Shown piece after piece: positions 25,301 through 36,661 of a stretch of DNA of 64,000 nucleotides. The stretch's first letter is position 1. Every line of letters starts with the position of its first letter. The stretch covers positions 4,271,250 through 4,335,249 of the forward strand of contig JADCRB010000016.1 in NCBI GenBank assembly GCA_021464245.1, in the 5' to 3' direction. This DNA is from Carallia brachiata (taxonomy: Eukaryota > Streptophyta > Magnoliopsida > Malpighiales > Rhizophoraceae). The notes beneath the pieces are model-generated. The model was not told the DNA's origin. It saw only the letters and a list, made by a program, of their open reading frames with translations, and did not search any database. A program made the translations under genes and the position numbers.

Positions 25301-26190
25301 GTCATCCAAAATCCGACCAATATGATTTCTGCGCCTTCGTTGAGTTGCTGCCTCATGGAAAATTTTGGCATTTTTGTCCCCCTCTCTAAGCCAAGCAACT
25401 CTTGACCGTTGGGCCCACATGATTTCCTCTCTCTTGACAAGCTCATCAATCCGGTCTTGGAGCTGTTTCAATTTCTCCAAAATAGCCGCAGAGGATTGCA
25501 ATTTCTCGAGCTCAGCTTGTTGCTGTTGGAGAAGCTTAAGTTCTTTGTTAACATTGCCAAAATTTTGAGTACCCCAAGAGGATAATGATTTGCTGCAACA
25601 TGTCAAAATATCAACGAAATTTGCCCCATTAGCTTCGAAACTACTCCACGCATCCTTTACCACAGCCTCACACTCAATTTCTTGAGTCCACATATGCTCA
25701 AAATGAAAGATCTTCTTTTGTTGTCTATAAGGATCAGTCGATCTATCCAAATAGACAAGAAGGGCATTGTGGTTAGACACAAATCTTGAAAGGTGGTGTA
25801 TAGAAGCCTTAGGAAAAAGATCCAAAAATGCATTGTCCACCAAGTACCGATCAAAACGCTCTTGAATATTGTTTGCACCTTTTTTCCCATTTGTCCAAGT
25901 AAAATTGTGGCCTTGCAAATTTAATTCTGTCAACCCACAAAATTCTACCACTTCCCAAAATTTCTCCATGCACTCAACAGGTCTAGCTTTGCCCCCCAAC
26001 TTTCCATATGAAAACATCACCTCATTTAAGTCACCACCACATATCCGGGGGGAAATATTTTTTTCATAAAGAGAACGAAACAAGTTCCATGTTAAAGCCT
26101 TTTTATTCTCCACCGGCCACCCATATATACCTGAGAAGTGCCACTCACAACCGGTTGATGAGTCTGAGAAACTTCTATGAATCTAACATA
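22345..26190 (-). mobile_element. L1-type LINE 1, 5' truncated
   Basis: The ORF2 order on the - strand is endonuclease, reverse transcriptase, zf-RVT, RNase H. The 5' end stops inside the endonuclease (its N-terminal catalytic block is missing), typical of incomplete reverse transcription. No poly-A is evident at the 3' (left) end. It lies inside what looks like a copia LTR. Confidence 0.8.
22354..26190 (-). pseudogene. LINE ORF2 (EN-RT-zf-RVT-RNase H), broken
   Basis: Endonuclease remainder at 26190-25241 starts near WHFSGIYGWPVENKKALTW and contains GGDLNEVM and ERFDRYL. RT runs 25210-24097 with YKSPGPDSFPAVFFQ, LDMSKAYDCVEWSFLEA and the catalytic FVDDSLLF near 24365-24390. zf-RVT lies at 23706-22900 (FWHFDRNGVYTVRSAYKL, IPGKVKQFLWLACRDFLP, CGYCEETIFHALLGC). 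An RNase H remnant is at 22810-22354. At least five frameshifts or stops separate these blocks, so it is dead. Confidence 0.85.
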
Positions 26191-26600
26191 GGAACACAAT
26201 GTTCTTTTAACAACACAAAGCTCACTAGCATTTACTTCAAACAAACATACCCTATTTTCTCTTTCCTTCACACTTTGATTTTCTCTCTTAGCACAATCTC
26301 AAATACAATGTTAATGCCTTTCTCACTTCTGAAAATGCATACTTCTCTAACACTAAAAGACGTCCTCTTATAGGAAAAAGAGGTAACACTAGTTGTTGGG
26401 TAATAACTCTCTACCATACGAAGAATTATTCCCAATAAGGAAACTTGACAGTTGCATTGCTGTATCTTCTGTGATTGATCGTGCCTCGGGTCTAGTTAAC
26501 TAGACTCCATCTGATAGCTTGTCACCATTGAGACTTTCCTTCTTTGCATGAGATCCACCTTGATCTCCATAAATACCTTGCGTAAAATAGAAGTTAGCAG

Positions 26601-26779
26601 AATTAACACGATTCTTAGAGAATAATTAGATCACATCCAAATGACATAATAAGATCTTGCCATGATGATTATGATAATAAATAATATAGTTACCATAATA
26701 AGCTTAATCATACATTAATAAAATAATCTATCCATATAAGCATAATAAGTGAATAAGTAAATAATCTATCAATTATGGA
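26601..26779. other. AT-rich spacer between copia element 2 and LINE 2
   Basis: Low-complexity AATAAT-rich sequence without features. The exact right end of the copia LTR is not resolved. Confidence 0.35.
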
Positions 26780-26879
26780 GACACATCAAAACATAATGCT
26801 ATGATCCCCAATCTCAATACTTTCATCTCAGTTGATGACAACATAAAGGAAATGGATAGAGTTGACTAAGTTAGGATCT

Positions 26880-27780
26880 TGATCTCTACTAAGTATTTGC
26901 AGCTTACCAACAAGTTTATTCGTGTCAAAGCAAATGACAACATCCTCAAAATTTCTATTGTGGAAGAACCATGTAATGATGCTTTGATCTAAAATTGGTC
27001 AGTTGGCATTGGTTCAAATATTATCACTAATAGAAAATTACAGGAGTTTGATTTTGTTCCAAGTTCTCCTTCTAGTTCCACCTCTCCAACGACCCATGGA
27101 AATTGTTTAACTTGACCATTCAACTCTCCCAAGGCTGATTTGCCGGTTCTCAAACTTTGGGCATGCAGTCGTAAAGTCGGCAAAATTCCTTTATGTTTGT
27201 CTTTTTTTGTTGTGGGCCCATCCTTATCTCGGGACCAAAGGGTGGTAGATTCTTCTAAAATTGTATCCATCATTAGGCCTGCTCAAACCACTTCTCAGTC
27301 CATTGTTATTCTTGCCTCAAATCAATTAATCCCTTCTCTTTCATTGGCACAAACCTAGGTAGCTCACATTCCTTTTGTCGATGCTTCCAAAATTAAAAGG
27401 CGATTGATCTCTATTAAGTCTACTTTTAATACAGTGACAATAAGAAAAAAAGTAGAATGAAAAGGCCCTCGAACCCGAAAATTGTTTAGAGCCAACAAAA
27501 GATTTCTCTGTCTTAGATGGTGATATACAGAGGATGAATGTGGAATATTGTAAGAATTTTGCTATAAAAAAATCCTTCTCTTGATGGTAAAGTTAGTAGG
27601 CAGATTGAGGCTGAGGAGAGTTGGAAGGCGGGCCAAGCCCTCGGTGTCCATTTCAAAGGTTACCCAACCACCCTAATCGACCGCCTTATCATCACAAATC
27701 ATGTAAAAGACTTAGATTGGTGGGCTTTGGAGGCTGCTAAGAAAAGAAGGCTCAGTAAGTCTTCCTTCAATTCTGCATAA
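26880..27780 (+). pseudogene. LINE 2 ORF1 remnant
   Basis: The first part is only weakly recognisable (ISTKYLQLTNKFIRVKAND-like reading at about 26890). The last part reads cleanly (GYPTTLIDRLIITNHVKDLD, then WWALEAAKKRRLSKSSFNSA and a stop at about 27780) just before ORF2. Position and order suggest ORF1; no intact domain is left. Confidence 0.45.
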
Positions 27781-27801
27781 CTTTGGATTTTATTTTATAA
27801 T

Positions 27802-30800
27802 CATGATCGGTATTCTTAAATGGAATGTTATTGGTCTCTCTAGGGAATCTAGCTAGAAAGTAGTAAGTAATTTAATAAAGAAGAAGGACATGGGTATGGT
27901 TCTTTTGCAAGAAATAAAAATGTAAAATTTCACTCAAAGGTAGTTATTTCTATTTGGGGGTCTTTTAGTTGTTAATGGGACTATATTGTCTTGATTGGTA
28001 ATTCTGGGGATGTTATATTTGTGTGGGATCTTACAAAATTTAAAGTTGATGATATCACTAAAGGTTCTCGTTGGATTACAATATGATGTGCTTTTTGTTA
28101 GAACAGATTTATTGTATCGTGGTAAACATTTATGGTCCCAACGATGACACTAATCGCAAAATTTTGTGGAAGGTGTTGCTTCATTTCTCATCAAAATTCA
28201 GTCATCGAATTTTTATTCTTGGGGGTGATTTCAACATTACCTTGAGACCTAACGAAAGAAATAACTGTGATGGGACGTATTCTATGGTCATGAAGGATTT
28301 TGTCTCTTTTATTGATTCAATGGAAGTTATGGATTTACCATTATTTGAAAGAAAGTTTACTTGGGGCAACTCTTTCTTAATGAGTTACATTATAAATTTC
28401 TAATCAATCCAGATCTATTGTGGCTTTAGCCAGCTCTTAAACAATGAGCTCTAAACTGTGCGCCCTCAGATCATTGCCCTTTTGTATTGGAATCCAACAG
28501 GCTTAACTGGGGTCTATGACCATTCAAGTTCTTGGCTACAATATTTGGGTTTCATTGAGCTTATTAGAAGGAAGTGGAATGAGTTTGATGGGAAAGTTCG
28601 TGGTCCATGTTATGTGATTGAAAAATTCAAGTTGTTGAAAGCTTTTTTGAAGGATTGGAATGTCAAAAATTTTGGTCATCTTGAAGCATAGATAAGCCAG
28701 ATAGAGGAGGACTTGGTAAATTTAGATAAAATTCAAGAGTGCAACCCCCTCTCTTTAGATTAGTTGAAATTGTGTAAAGCACTTTTTTTGAGCCTAAGAC
28801 AAAAGAATGGCATGGTGAAGTTTTTATGGAGATAGAAGTCTCGATGTAGATGGACCAAGGAGGTTGACAAGAGCACCCATTTTTCATATTACAGCTTCAT
28901 CTCGAGCCAACAGGAACTTCATTGGAAATATTCACACTAATGCAGGCATTTTAAAGGACGTGTAGGGCATAAGAAAGGAGGTCTATAATTTTTTTCAAGA
29001 GAATTTCAAGGGAATCTACTCTAAGCCTTTACCCTCAAGACTTACTTTGCAAGGGGTGATTTTTAGAAGGCTTTCGCCTTCTCATGCTTCCTCCTTAAAG
29101 TTCCTGTCATAATGGAAGAGGTTAAGCAAGCTGTGTGGAGCTGTGGAAGTGAGAAGTCATTTGGCCCAGTTGACATCTCTTTTACCTTCATTAAGGCAAC
29201 TTGAAAGCATATTGGTGAGGATGTATTCTCTTTTGTTTCTCACTTATTTTTCAATTGCAGGTTGCTTAAGGGTATCAACTCTTCTTTTATAACATGGTAG
29301 CAAAAATAAATGGGGTCTATTCTTTATCAAACTTCCAGCCGATTATCTTAGTTGGAAAACTTCATAAAATAATTTCCAGAACTCTCGCAAACAGATTGAA
29401 AAGTGTCGCTTGTGAAGTTGTTAGTGAGACACAATCTGGATTCATTCAAGGGAGACATATATTAGATCGTGTTTTCATTGCCTTTGAGATAATTTATTCT
29501 CTTAGGAAGTGCAAGCAAGTTGTAGTGGTAAAGCTTGATTTTCACAAGGCTTTTGATATTGTTTCTTGGTCCTATATTGACCGCATTATGCAAGCCATGG
29601 GATTTGGAGAAAAATGGCGTAGATGGATTTTGTGGTGTATTTCAATAGCAAGAGTCTTTATTTTGGTGAATGGGTCCCCTTCTCTTGAAATTTGTTTACA
29701 ACGAGCTTACGGCAAGGGGATCTTTTATCGTCATTTCTCTTTACAATTGCAGCAGAAGGTTTGTTCATCGTTTCTCTTTATAATTACAGCAAAAAGATTA
29801 TCTACATTGTTGCAGAAGTGGAATAATCTTAATATGATTTATGGACTCTCCATTTAAGGCCATTTATCATCTTTCTCACTTTTGCATCTCCAGTTTGTGG
29901 ATGATACAATAGTCTTCTGCAAGCCTAATAGGGAGGGATTAATTAATCTCAAAAGAATTCTACGTTGCTTTGATCTTGTTTCAGGGCTAAGGGTAAACTT
30001 TGTTAAGAGTTCTATCGTGGGATCAATGTAAATTCTAAATAGTTATCCTCTATTATGCAAGACCTTCAGACAAAGGTATAATTTCTTTCAATCACTTACC
30101 TTACTCTTCCCTTGGGTGCAAATACCCGTAACAAGGCAATATGAGACCCAATTATAGTTTAAATCAGAAGAAGATTGGCTAGCTGAAAAGGAAAAGTTTT
30201 GTCATTAGGAAGAGGTTAACTTGTATAAAATTGGTGTTATTTGTACTCCCAATTTATTATTTATCTATTTATAAGATGCCTAAGGCAGTTGCCAAGAAGA
30301 TCACTTTTATGTAGCACAGGTTCTCTAGGAGTGGAGACATTGATAAGAAGAAGATGTATTGGATAAGCTGGGAAATAATTTGCAAGCTTAAAAAGGATGG
30401 CGGTCTTAGGGTTGATTCTTTGTTGGTAAGAATCAAGCCCTTCTATTTAAATTGTTGTGGCGATATTCGACCGATAAGGGTGCCTAATGGAAGCAATTGG
30501 TGGATGCAAAATGTCCCAATTCATTATTTTGTTGGTGGCCAGTATTTTAAACTGATAACTCTTTCCCTATATGGGCTAGTATAATTCATTCTTTTACATC
30601 TAAAATGGCGATAGGGCAAATTGCACAAAAAAGAATCAATTCTGCTTCGGGTGATGGGAAAATACTTAAGTTTTGGTTGGATTATCGGTTTGGAGATTCA
30701 TCACTCTTCATTAAATTTCCAAGACTCTAGAGACTTGCAGTGGATAAGAACGCATGTATACATGATTATGGTGCTTAGGAAGGGGGAGTTTGGTGTTAGA

Positions 30801-31500
30801 AATTTTGTTGGAGACGGACTTTATTTGATCATGAATTGTCTAATGTAAATGATCTATTATCCTTGCTTGGATCTACTCATGTGATCAGAGATATAGATGC
30901 CCATATTTGGGGTTACTCCAAGGATGACAAGTACATTGTAAGTCATTCTCTACAGTTGTAGCCAAGATCACCTTCAGGAGTTCTTCAACAAATGTCCCCA
31001 ATGTTTGGTTCAATTTAGCAACACCTGAAATCCAAATATGTATTTGGACATGCTACTTAGACAAGGTATGTTCTAGGAGTGCCTTATTTTTCAAGGGTCT
31101 CTTGCTTATAAATGAAAGTTATTATTGCTTTTATAATTCCAAGATGGAAACCAGTACTCATCTGCTATTTTAGTGCAATACTTCTTGGAAGCTATGGTCT
31201 ATGGTGGTGGATTGGTGGAGGGTTGGTTGTGTGTTCTGAACTTATTCTCTGATTTTTATACACAATGGATGGGACTTGTTTTTGGTAAGATGCCCAGAAA
31301 AGTATGGCCTTGTTTTCTTCTCTTTAGCTTGGATAGTATGGTTGGCTAAAAACAAAAAAAATTTTCGAAAGCATTGAACCCAACTGGACATCACTGTTGA
31401 TCTGGCTCTAGCTTGTTCTTATTCATGGTTGCAAGCTTCTGGTTTGGACCTTCCTTTTCAAGCGCAGTCACTATTCCTTTCAATGGACATATTAAAGAGA
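27802..31500 (+). pseudogene. LINE 2 ORF2, broken
   Basis: The start reads MIGILKWNVIGLSRES, the usual endonuclease N-terminus. The endonuclease continues with ILGGDFNITLRPNER near 28215. RT is best seen at 29294-29857 (NFQPIILVGKLHKIISRTLA, SETQSGFIQGRHILD, LDFHKAFDIVSW) and LQFVDDTIVFCK at about 29890-29925, the catalytic block. A zf-RVT-like tail is at about 30880-31480. Multiple stops and shifts rule out function. Confidence 0.8.
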
Positions 31501-31670
31501 AGAAAACTTTTGTCATCTATGACTTTATAAAAGAGTTAGTTTTGATTTTTTGTTTCCTGTATGCAAGTCTTCTTTTCTAATGACCGACAAGTTTGCTTAC
31601 TCTTATTTGTCATGATTTTTTGTAGGTAACTTTGCTTTAATAAAATTTTTCACTTGGCTTATAAAAAAAA

Positions 31671-32725
31671 TATTTAATGAATATTTTAATGCTTAAATCC
31701 TATTAGTTATTGAAGAAACATGACTCTTATACAAAACTTTTCATAAGAGTTATGGCTCTTGCAGTGTTTTTGAACAAAGGCTAGCAAGTTTATAAATAGG
31801 AGTTTGGAAAGCATATGACAATTAAAAATAACGAAGTGTGTATTCTTTTCCATCATTATGGAAGGGATAAAGGTACAGAAACCATATTTTATGAATTTTC
31901 CAAATCGAATATTCTACATGTACTAAATTGGTTAAGATATGCCTTTCTTCCTAATTGTGTGAAAAGTGTGATGTTTTAAGAATCCATATTATCAAAGCTT
32001 TTTCCTATGACTATAATGTTCATGCATAAATATAATTATGTCTTACAGCTCATTCATTAAATAAAAGAAATCACATGAAGGAAGCAATTATATAATAACT
32101 GACTATGTGTAACATATAATTCATCTTATTCTTTTTTTTTTTTTTCTGTTTTTGTCTTATACCTAGATTTGCTAAATCAAAATAGTATAATTTCAACATT
32201 TAGTTTCTGTCTTTGAAAGCTTTTTTTTTTTTTCTCTAATTCTATTAAAAACAAAAAGAAAATGACATCTGGTTGCACAATTTTGAGAAAGGGTCACATA
32301 TTTGTCATGAAAAAAAAAATACTTTCTTTTAAATGGAAAAATATTATTATTCGAAAACAGATTATTCAATTTTGAAGTATCATAGGCCATATTCAATAAA
32401 CTTATATGTCTCGATTGTTTGCACGCCATGAAGCTTGTTATGATCATATTTGCACAAGTGACTCATAATATAAAATAATAAGTATGACATAAAGAAGGAG
32501 GGAATGCCCAGGACTGTATAGTAATCATCAATGTCTAGTTCTTATTTGTTCATTTTATTATGCAGCGAAGATAAAGATTTCATGATTGCAAAAACCAATA
32601 ATGGATTAATGCTAATGCCAAAGAAACTGTTTAAGGGATCCTCTCTACATGATTTGCTTGAATAGATATAGATGTATGTAACATCCATAAATATTTCTAA
32701 GGTTGTTCCCATCTTCTTGTTATTC
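31671..32725. other. Intergenic sequence downstream of the LEC2-like gene
   Basis: AT-rich, without a supported frame. It holds the 3' flank of the - strand LEC2-like gene. Poly-T runs at about 32132-32146 and 32220-32234 are low-complexity. Confidence 0.45.
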
Positions 32726-35610
32726 TTAATCGTAAAGTTGTTCTATGAGTAGTGCCAATTCCTCTTCATCTCTAGCTAGGCAGGTATCTGGTATGCATAA
32801 ATGGTTGTAGTTATTGTCCTTCATTGATTCTTGTTGGTATGATGTCTCGCCTACTGGCCTTTCCATCTTTGTTATAGAGAAATACTGATGCCACGTATAA
32901 TAAAAAGTCAATGAGAAAAAAATAACCAAGTAGAAAATGAGGCAAAGAATACTAAAACATTAAATTATATAAAATTTAGATGCAATAAGATCTTTCTATA
33001 AATAGGTAACCAATAAAGAAAAATCTACAATTTTTGTTTTTCACTCTTTAACTAAAAAATCATAGTAAATATATCCTTCAATAGCACTATATGATACTTA
33101 GGCCTAGTTGAGCTTTTTGTTTAATAACAAGGTTAGGTCACAATGCTTGTAGTTAAAGTATGGGTCATGCTAAAATTATTTGTATATCTTATACATATTA
33201 TGCATGCATTTGATTCAAAATGTATTTTATACAATTCACTAATTGTAATTCATATTCTTGTACCTATAATTAAATTTATTATTATGTATAAATTTAGTTG
33301 ACAAATGATATATGTTCTATAAGCACCAGACATACATTACAATTCTTGAGCAACTATAAAGTAAGTTCAATTTAACCAATTTGATATTTTTGCATCGACA
33401 AATCAAGCTTTATGTTGACCATTTAGTATGCATGGTAAAGAAAAGTTATTTTTGTATATTGAAACTAAGAAGTCAACAATGATTCCTTAAAAATAAATTT
33501 ATATAATTTTTTTCTTGCAATACATTCCTACTAAGATGGCAATAATGGTACATTGAAAATAAAATAGCTTCCTTACTTATTGGTGATATTCATTTTTCAA
33601 GAAATAAATTAAGTATCAAAAATAAAAATTGTATTAGTGTAAAGAATTTAATAGATGCATTAAGGACTAAAAACTCAATCAGTGAATAAATTAAGACAAT
33701 TGCTTTTGCACTAGTGCAAGATAGGAATATACTTTTACATAATTGGATCTAAATGGGGTCTGGTTTTTTGAGTTAGTACATGGATGAGCCAATCTAATAT
33801 AGGTTCTTGGCTTGATTATTTTGTTTTAAACAACAATAAAATTAATATTTAAATGGTAGGGGATTAAAATTTTTCCTTTGTAAAAATAGGTAGTTGAACC
33901 CTGATTACTTTTGCTAGACACCACTTTTCAAGAAATTTTGTTCAACAAACAAAGCTGTAACACTTCTATGTACTGTTCTAAACATAAAAACACTAGTATA
34001 TATAGCCAATCAATTATTTGTCTTAATTGTCTGGTATCAAAAAAATACAATTACCAACACATTATTATTTGCAAATTAAACATCTCAAATTTTGTCTTTT
34101 TGCATTTGAACTCAATTTTATCTGCCCGTTAACCTACTTATCTTTCTAAAAGATGTGTCAGTATGAATCACAGAAAAGCCACGAGCGACATTGTCATGTA
34201 GCAAAACAAACTTAATTTACTTTCTCCAATTTCAAATCCAAAATTATTATCAAACAAAAATGTAAATTGTTAGTATTTGTCATAAAGTAGATGTACTCAC
34301 GAGATTCATACTATCATCCTCAAAAAGATTAAGAATATCTCCAATCTCCATCCCATTTTGGTGCACAAATTCTCCTATAAAGAGGAATGTATTATGAGAA
34401 GTTAACCTTGCATAAATTAAAAAGGAATCATAGGAAGACTTTAGTTAGTAAGTATCACCTGTTTGTTCAAAAACGTACATTCTACTATTGTTGTTGGACC
34501 AATATCTGGGTTATATTTGAAGAGAGTTTGAGATTAGTACATAAATATGCCTCTAGATTTGGTATGCAAATATGCCTCAAACAAGTTGTTTGATGTGCAA
34601 AGTAAGGAAAATAAAGGCCAATGAGAGAAACATACATCATATCAATCACTTACTTAAACTTTAGCCTCCACTTTTTGTTGGAGTATACATCTCTAACCAT
34701 AACTTGGATGCCTTCTTTATTGAGGAGGTTGGGAAGATTTTCCTCTGCCTCCCTCTGGATTGGAATGCAATAATTACATACTAGATAAGTTTAGATACCA
34801 ATGATTAAATTTTTTTTGTTTGATAATTAAAGGGAATAGTAAAAAAGGATGAAGGAAGATAAATTCAAACAGTAAAAAGATGTGCACAATCATCGATTCT
34901 AAAATTGTTGAAGGAACTTTACCTTTGGAAGGATAATCCTCCCAAGAGACCCAACATCACTAGTTTTCAACTCCTTCTTCAGCAATAGTCTCAATATCTA
35001 CATGAAAAGTTCTTAAATATTGGTCATGGCGTAGATGTAAAAAAAATGCAAAAAATAAAAATTTTAATAACTCATGTCATAGTGGGATATAACTATACCT
35101 TATTGTTTATGGTGTAAAAGTTTGTGTGGGCAGTGGTGTTACTATTCTGCTCATCGATTTGTGTCCTTGCATCAACAAGACATGAATTAGCCTCAGAAGA
35201 AGAGATTTTGTTGAGGTACTTTTGACGTAACAGTTTTCTCTCACTCCTGGCCACCTTGGTACTATGAGGATCAAAATCCTCGATTGTTGCGGTATAAGCA
35301 ACTCGTTCGACTGCAAGGAGGGATAACCTAACATTTCATTGTTATTTTTCCCAAACCAAGAAGGATATGAAGGATGGATCGTTGGCGGGTATTGGCTAGC
35401 CTGCTCTAAAGGAAATCGATGCAGATGAAATTGAATCGGATTATAGGATGATTGAGATGATGAACTTGAAGATGGTGTAGGGTAGCTCTGTGGTTTATAG
35501 TTTGAAAAGAAGTAAGGATTCTGTGATTCTCCCTCTTTCGAGTTTTCACCATTGTTGATATTGGTGATGTTGATAGAAAAATTTGGGAAAAAGTCCCCCA
35601 TTTTTGTCAA
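32726..35610 (-). CDS. LEC2: LEC2-like B3 transcription factor gene, frameshifted in exon 1
   Basis: Six exons on the - strand: 35610-35099, 34997-34923, 34754-34654, 34505-34459, 34374-34301 and 32884-32726, all with GT..AG borders. Exons 2-6 form one frame and give a complete B3 DNA-binding domain: KKELKTSDVGSLGRIILPK, REAEENLPNLLNKEGIQV, VRDVYSNKKWRLKFKYWSNN, NSRMYVFEQTGEFVHQNGME, IGDILNLFEDDSMNLYFS. The exon pattern and the SDVGSLGRI..LPK form match LEAFY COTYLEDON2 better than FUS3 or ABI3. The last exon ends with an acidic LARDEEELALLIEQL block, also LEC2-like. LEC2 drives embryo and seed-maturation programmes by binding RY (CATGCA) motifs. Exon 1 (Asn/Ser/Pro/Gln-rich start MTKMGDFFPN) is open to about 35290, after which the conserved basic part (IEDFDPHSTKVARSERK) is in another frame. 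The exons total 968 nt, so one base is missing. Confidence 0.85.
32885..34300 (-). other. Large last intron of the LEC2-like gene
   Basis: 1.4-kb intron between the exon ending ..DDSMNL (donor GTGAGT) and the exon starting YFSITK (acceptor ATCAG). AT-rich; no nested gene is evident. Confidence 0.75.
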
Positions 35611-36462
35611 GAAAGTAGAGATGATAGGGGTCTTCAGGATTTGTTGGTGTTGTCTTTAAATTATCAGTAGGTGTAGAATCTAAAAAATAAATGGTTATGA
35701 GAGGTGGGTAAAGATGCTACCAGTAAAAAGGAATCATATGTTAATACAATAGAAACGCAAAAAAAAAGGTTCAAAGAGATTGATTTTAGAGAGAGAGAGA
35801 GACAGAGAGGATAGTGAGAAGGTCAGTGACAATGTGAATAAATAGAGTATGTAATGAATGGAAATTGGATTAGTGAAGCAAAGGTCCCTTAATGTCTCTT
35901 GAAGTACTAAAATATTTTAAAAGGACATAATCCTTGAATGGCATAATAAATTGAAATTTAATGAACAAAAATTTATTGTTTGACCAAATTGAATTCAATG
36001 ACATAAAGGGTATATAATAAATATAGTATAATAAATGCATTCAATAATTCCTAAGAAGGTGCACAAAATGTGACGGTAAGAAACGTGAAAGAATAAAAAA
36101 AATGTTGATGTAATAAGTAGGTTGATTTAGCGAATTCCTTTTTCGGTTTACCATTTAAACTGATGTAAGAGTAGGTAATGATAAGTAAACAAGGAAAGGA
36201 ATTTTTCTTTTTTTAATATACCCAAATTTTCATATTCTATTTTATTGTTCTTTTTTTAAATTATTTTTTTAGGGAACATTTAGAGTGGAAACAAAAAATT
36301 ATGATGAATATTACCATACCATGATATCATACGATTACAAAAATGCATATTAGAATATGCGATTACAATATTTAGAGTGAATGATGTAGCGTGAATTAAT
36401 CATGCAATGTACGATTTTTAATGGAAAAGTGAAAAGTATTTAAATACTGACATTACTATAAT
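35611..36462 (-). promoter_or_regulatory. 5' flank of the LEC2-like gene
   Basis: An AG run on the + strand (about 35788-35812, CT-rich in gene sense) lies ~180 bp before the ATG, as in many plant leaders. A single RY core CATGCA at 36401-36406 lies ~790 bp upstream; B3 proteins of the LEC2/FUS3/ABI3 group bind such sites, so feedback is possible but unproven. No clear TATA box was fixed. Confidence 0.35.
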
Positions 36463-36471
36463 TATAGAATA

Positions 36472-36652
36472 GAGTAATGCTAAACATCCCAAAAGTTGTG
36501 TCATGAAATATCTCGAATGTATAATTATGAAAAGAATCATTAACATTTTTCCTTTTTCGGTTTAATGGTGTTAGAAAAATTAACGATTCTTTTCATAATT
36601 ATACATTTCGAGATGTTTCATGACACGACTTTTGGGATGTTTAACATTACTC
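36472..36652. mobile_element. 181-bp MITE with 9-bp target duplication (Mutator type)
   Basis: Left arm begins GAGTAATGCTAAACATCCC. The right arm is its reverse complement (GGGATGTTTAACATTACTC). Arms of ~75 bp match with about five differences and surround a ~30-bp loop. The 9-bp TATAGAATA is present exactly on both sides (36463-36471, 36653-36661). A 9-bp duplication is the hallmark of Mutator-like elements. It sits about 860 bp upstream of the LEC2-like start codon. Confidence 0.85.
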
Positions 36653-36661
36653 TATAGAATA

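Larger units (their letters stand above)
19960..26600 (-). mobile_element. Partial copia element 2 (LTR + gag only), interrupted by a LINE
   Basis: On the - strand the gag start (21834) is preceded by a primer-site-like TAATATTAGAGCA (about 21875-21888) and an LTR end. On the + strand the LTR opens TGTTAGTCTCAG and then CCAAGAGGGGGG, much like the LTR of copia element 3 (TGTTGG..CCTAGAGGGGGG). The LTR appears to run 21888-22340, be split by the LINE at 22345-26190, and continue to about 26600 with a - strand TATA-like CCTATAAGAGG near 26370. No pol and no left LTR remain. The LTR continuity across the LINE is inferred, not proven. Confidence 0.6.
26780..31670 (+). mobile_element. L1-type LINE 2
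   Basis: Nearly complete but heavily mutated. An ORF1-like region spans ~26780-27780, ORF2 starts near 27802, and the element ends with AATAAA-type sequence and a short poly-A (31663-31670) after CACTTGGCTTAT. It is in the opposite orientation to LINE 1. The 5' end is approximate. Confidence 0.75.

Noticed and set aside
34118..34250. Possible short last exon of the LEC2-like gene right after the DDSMNL exon
   Set aside because: A frame with a stop at 34118 can be read, but the exon at 32884-32726 has a better acceptor, starts with the expected Tyr-Phe and carries the acidic LEC2-like C-terminus in phase.
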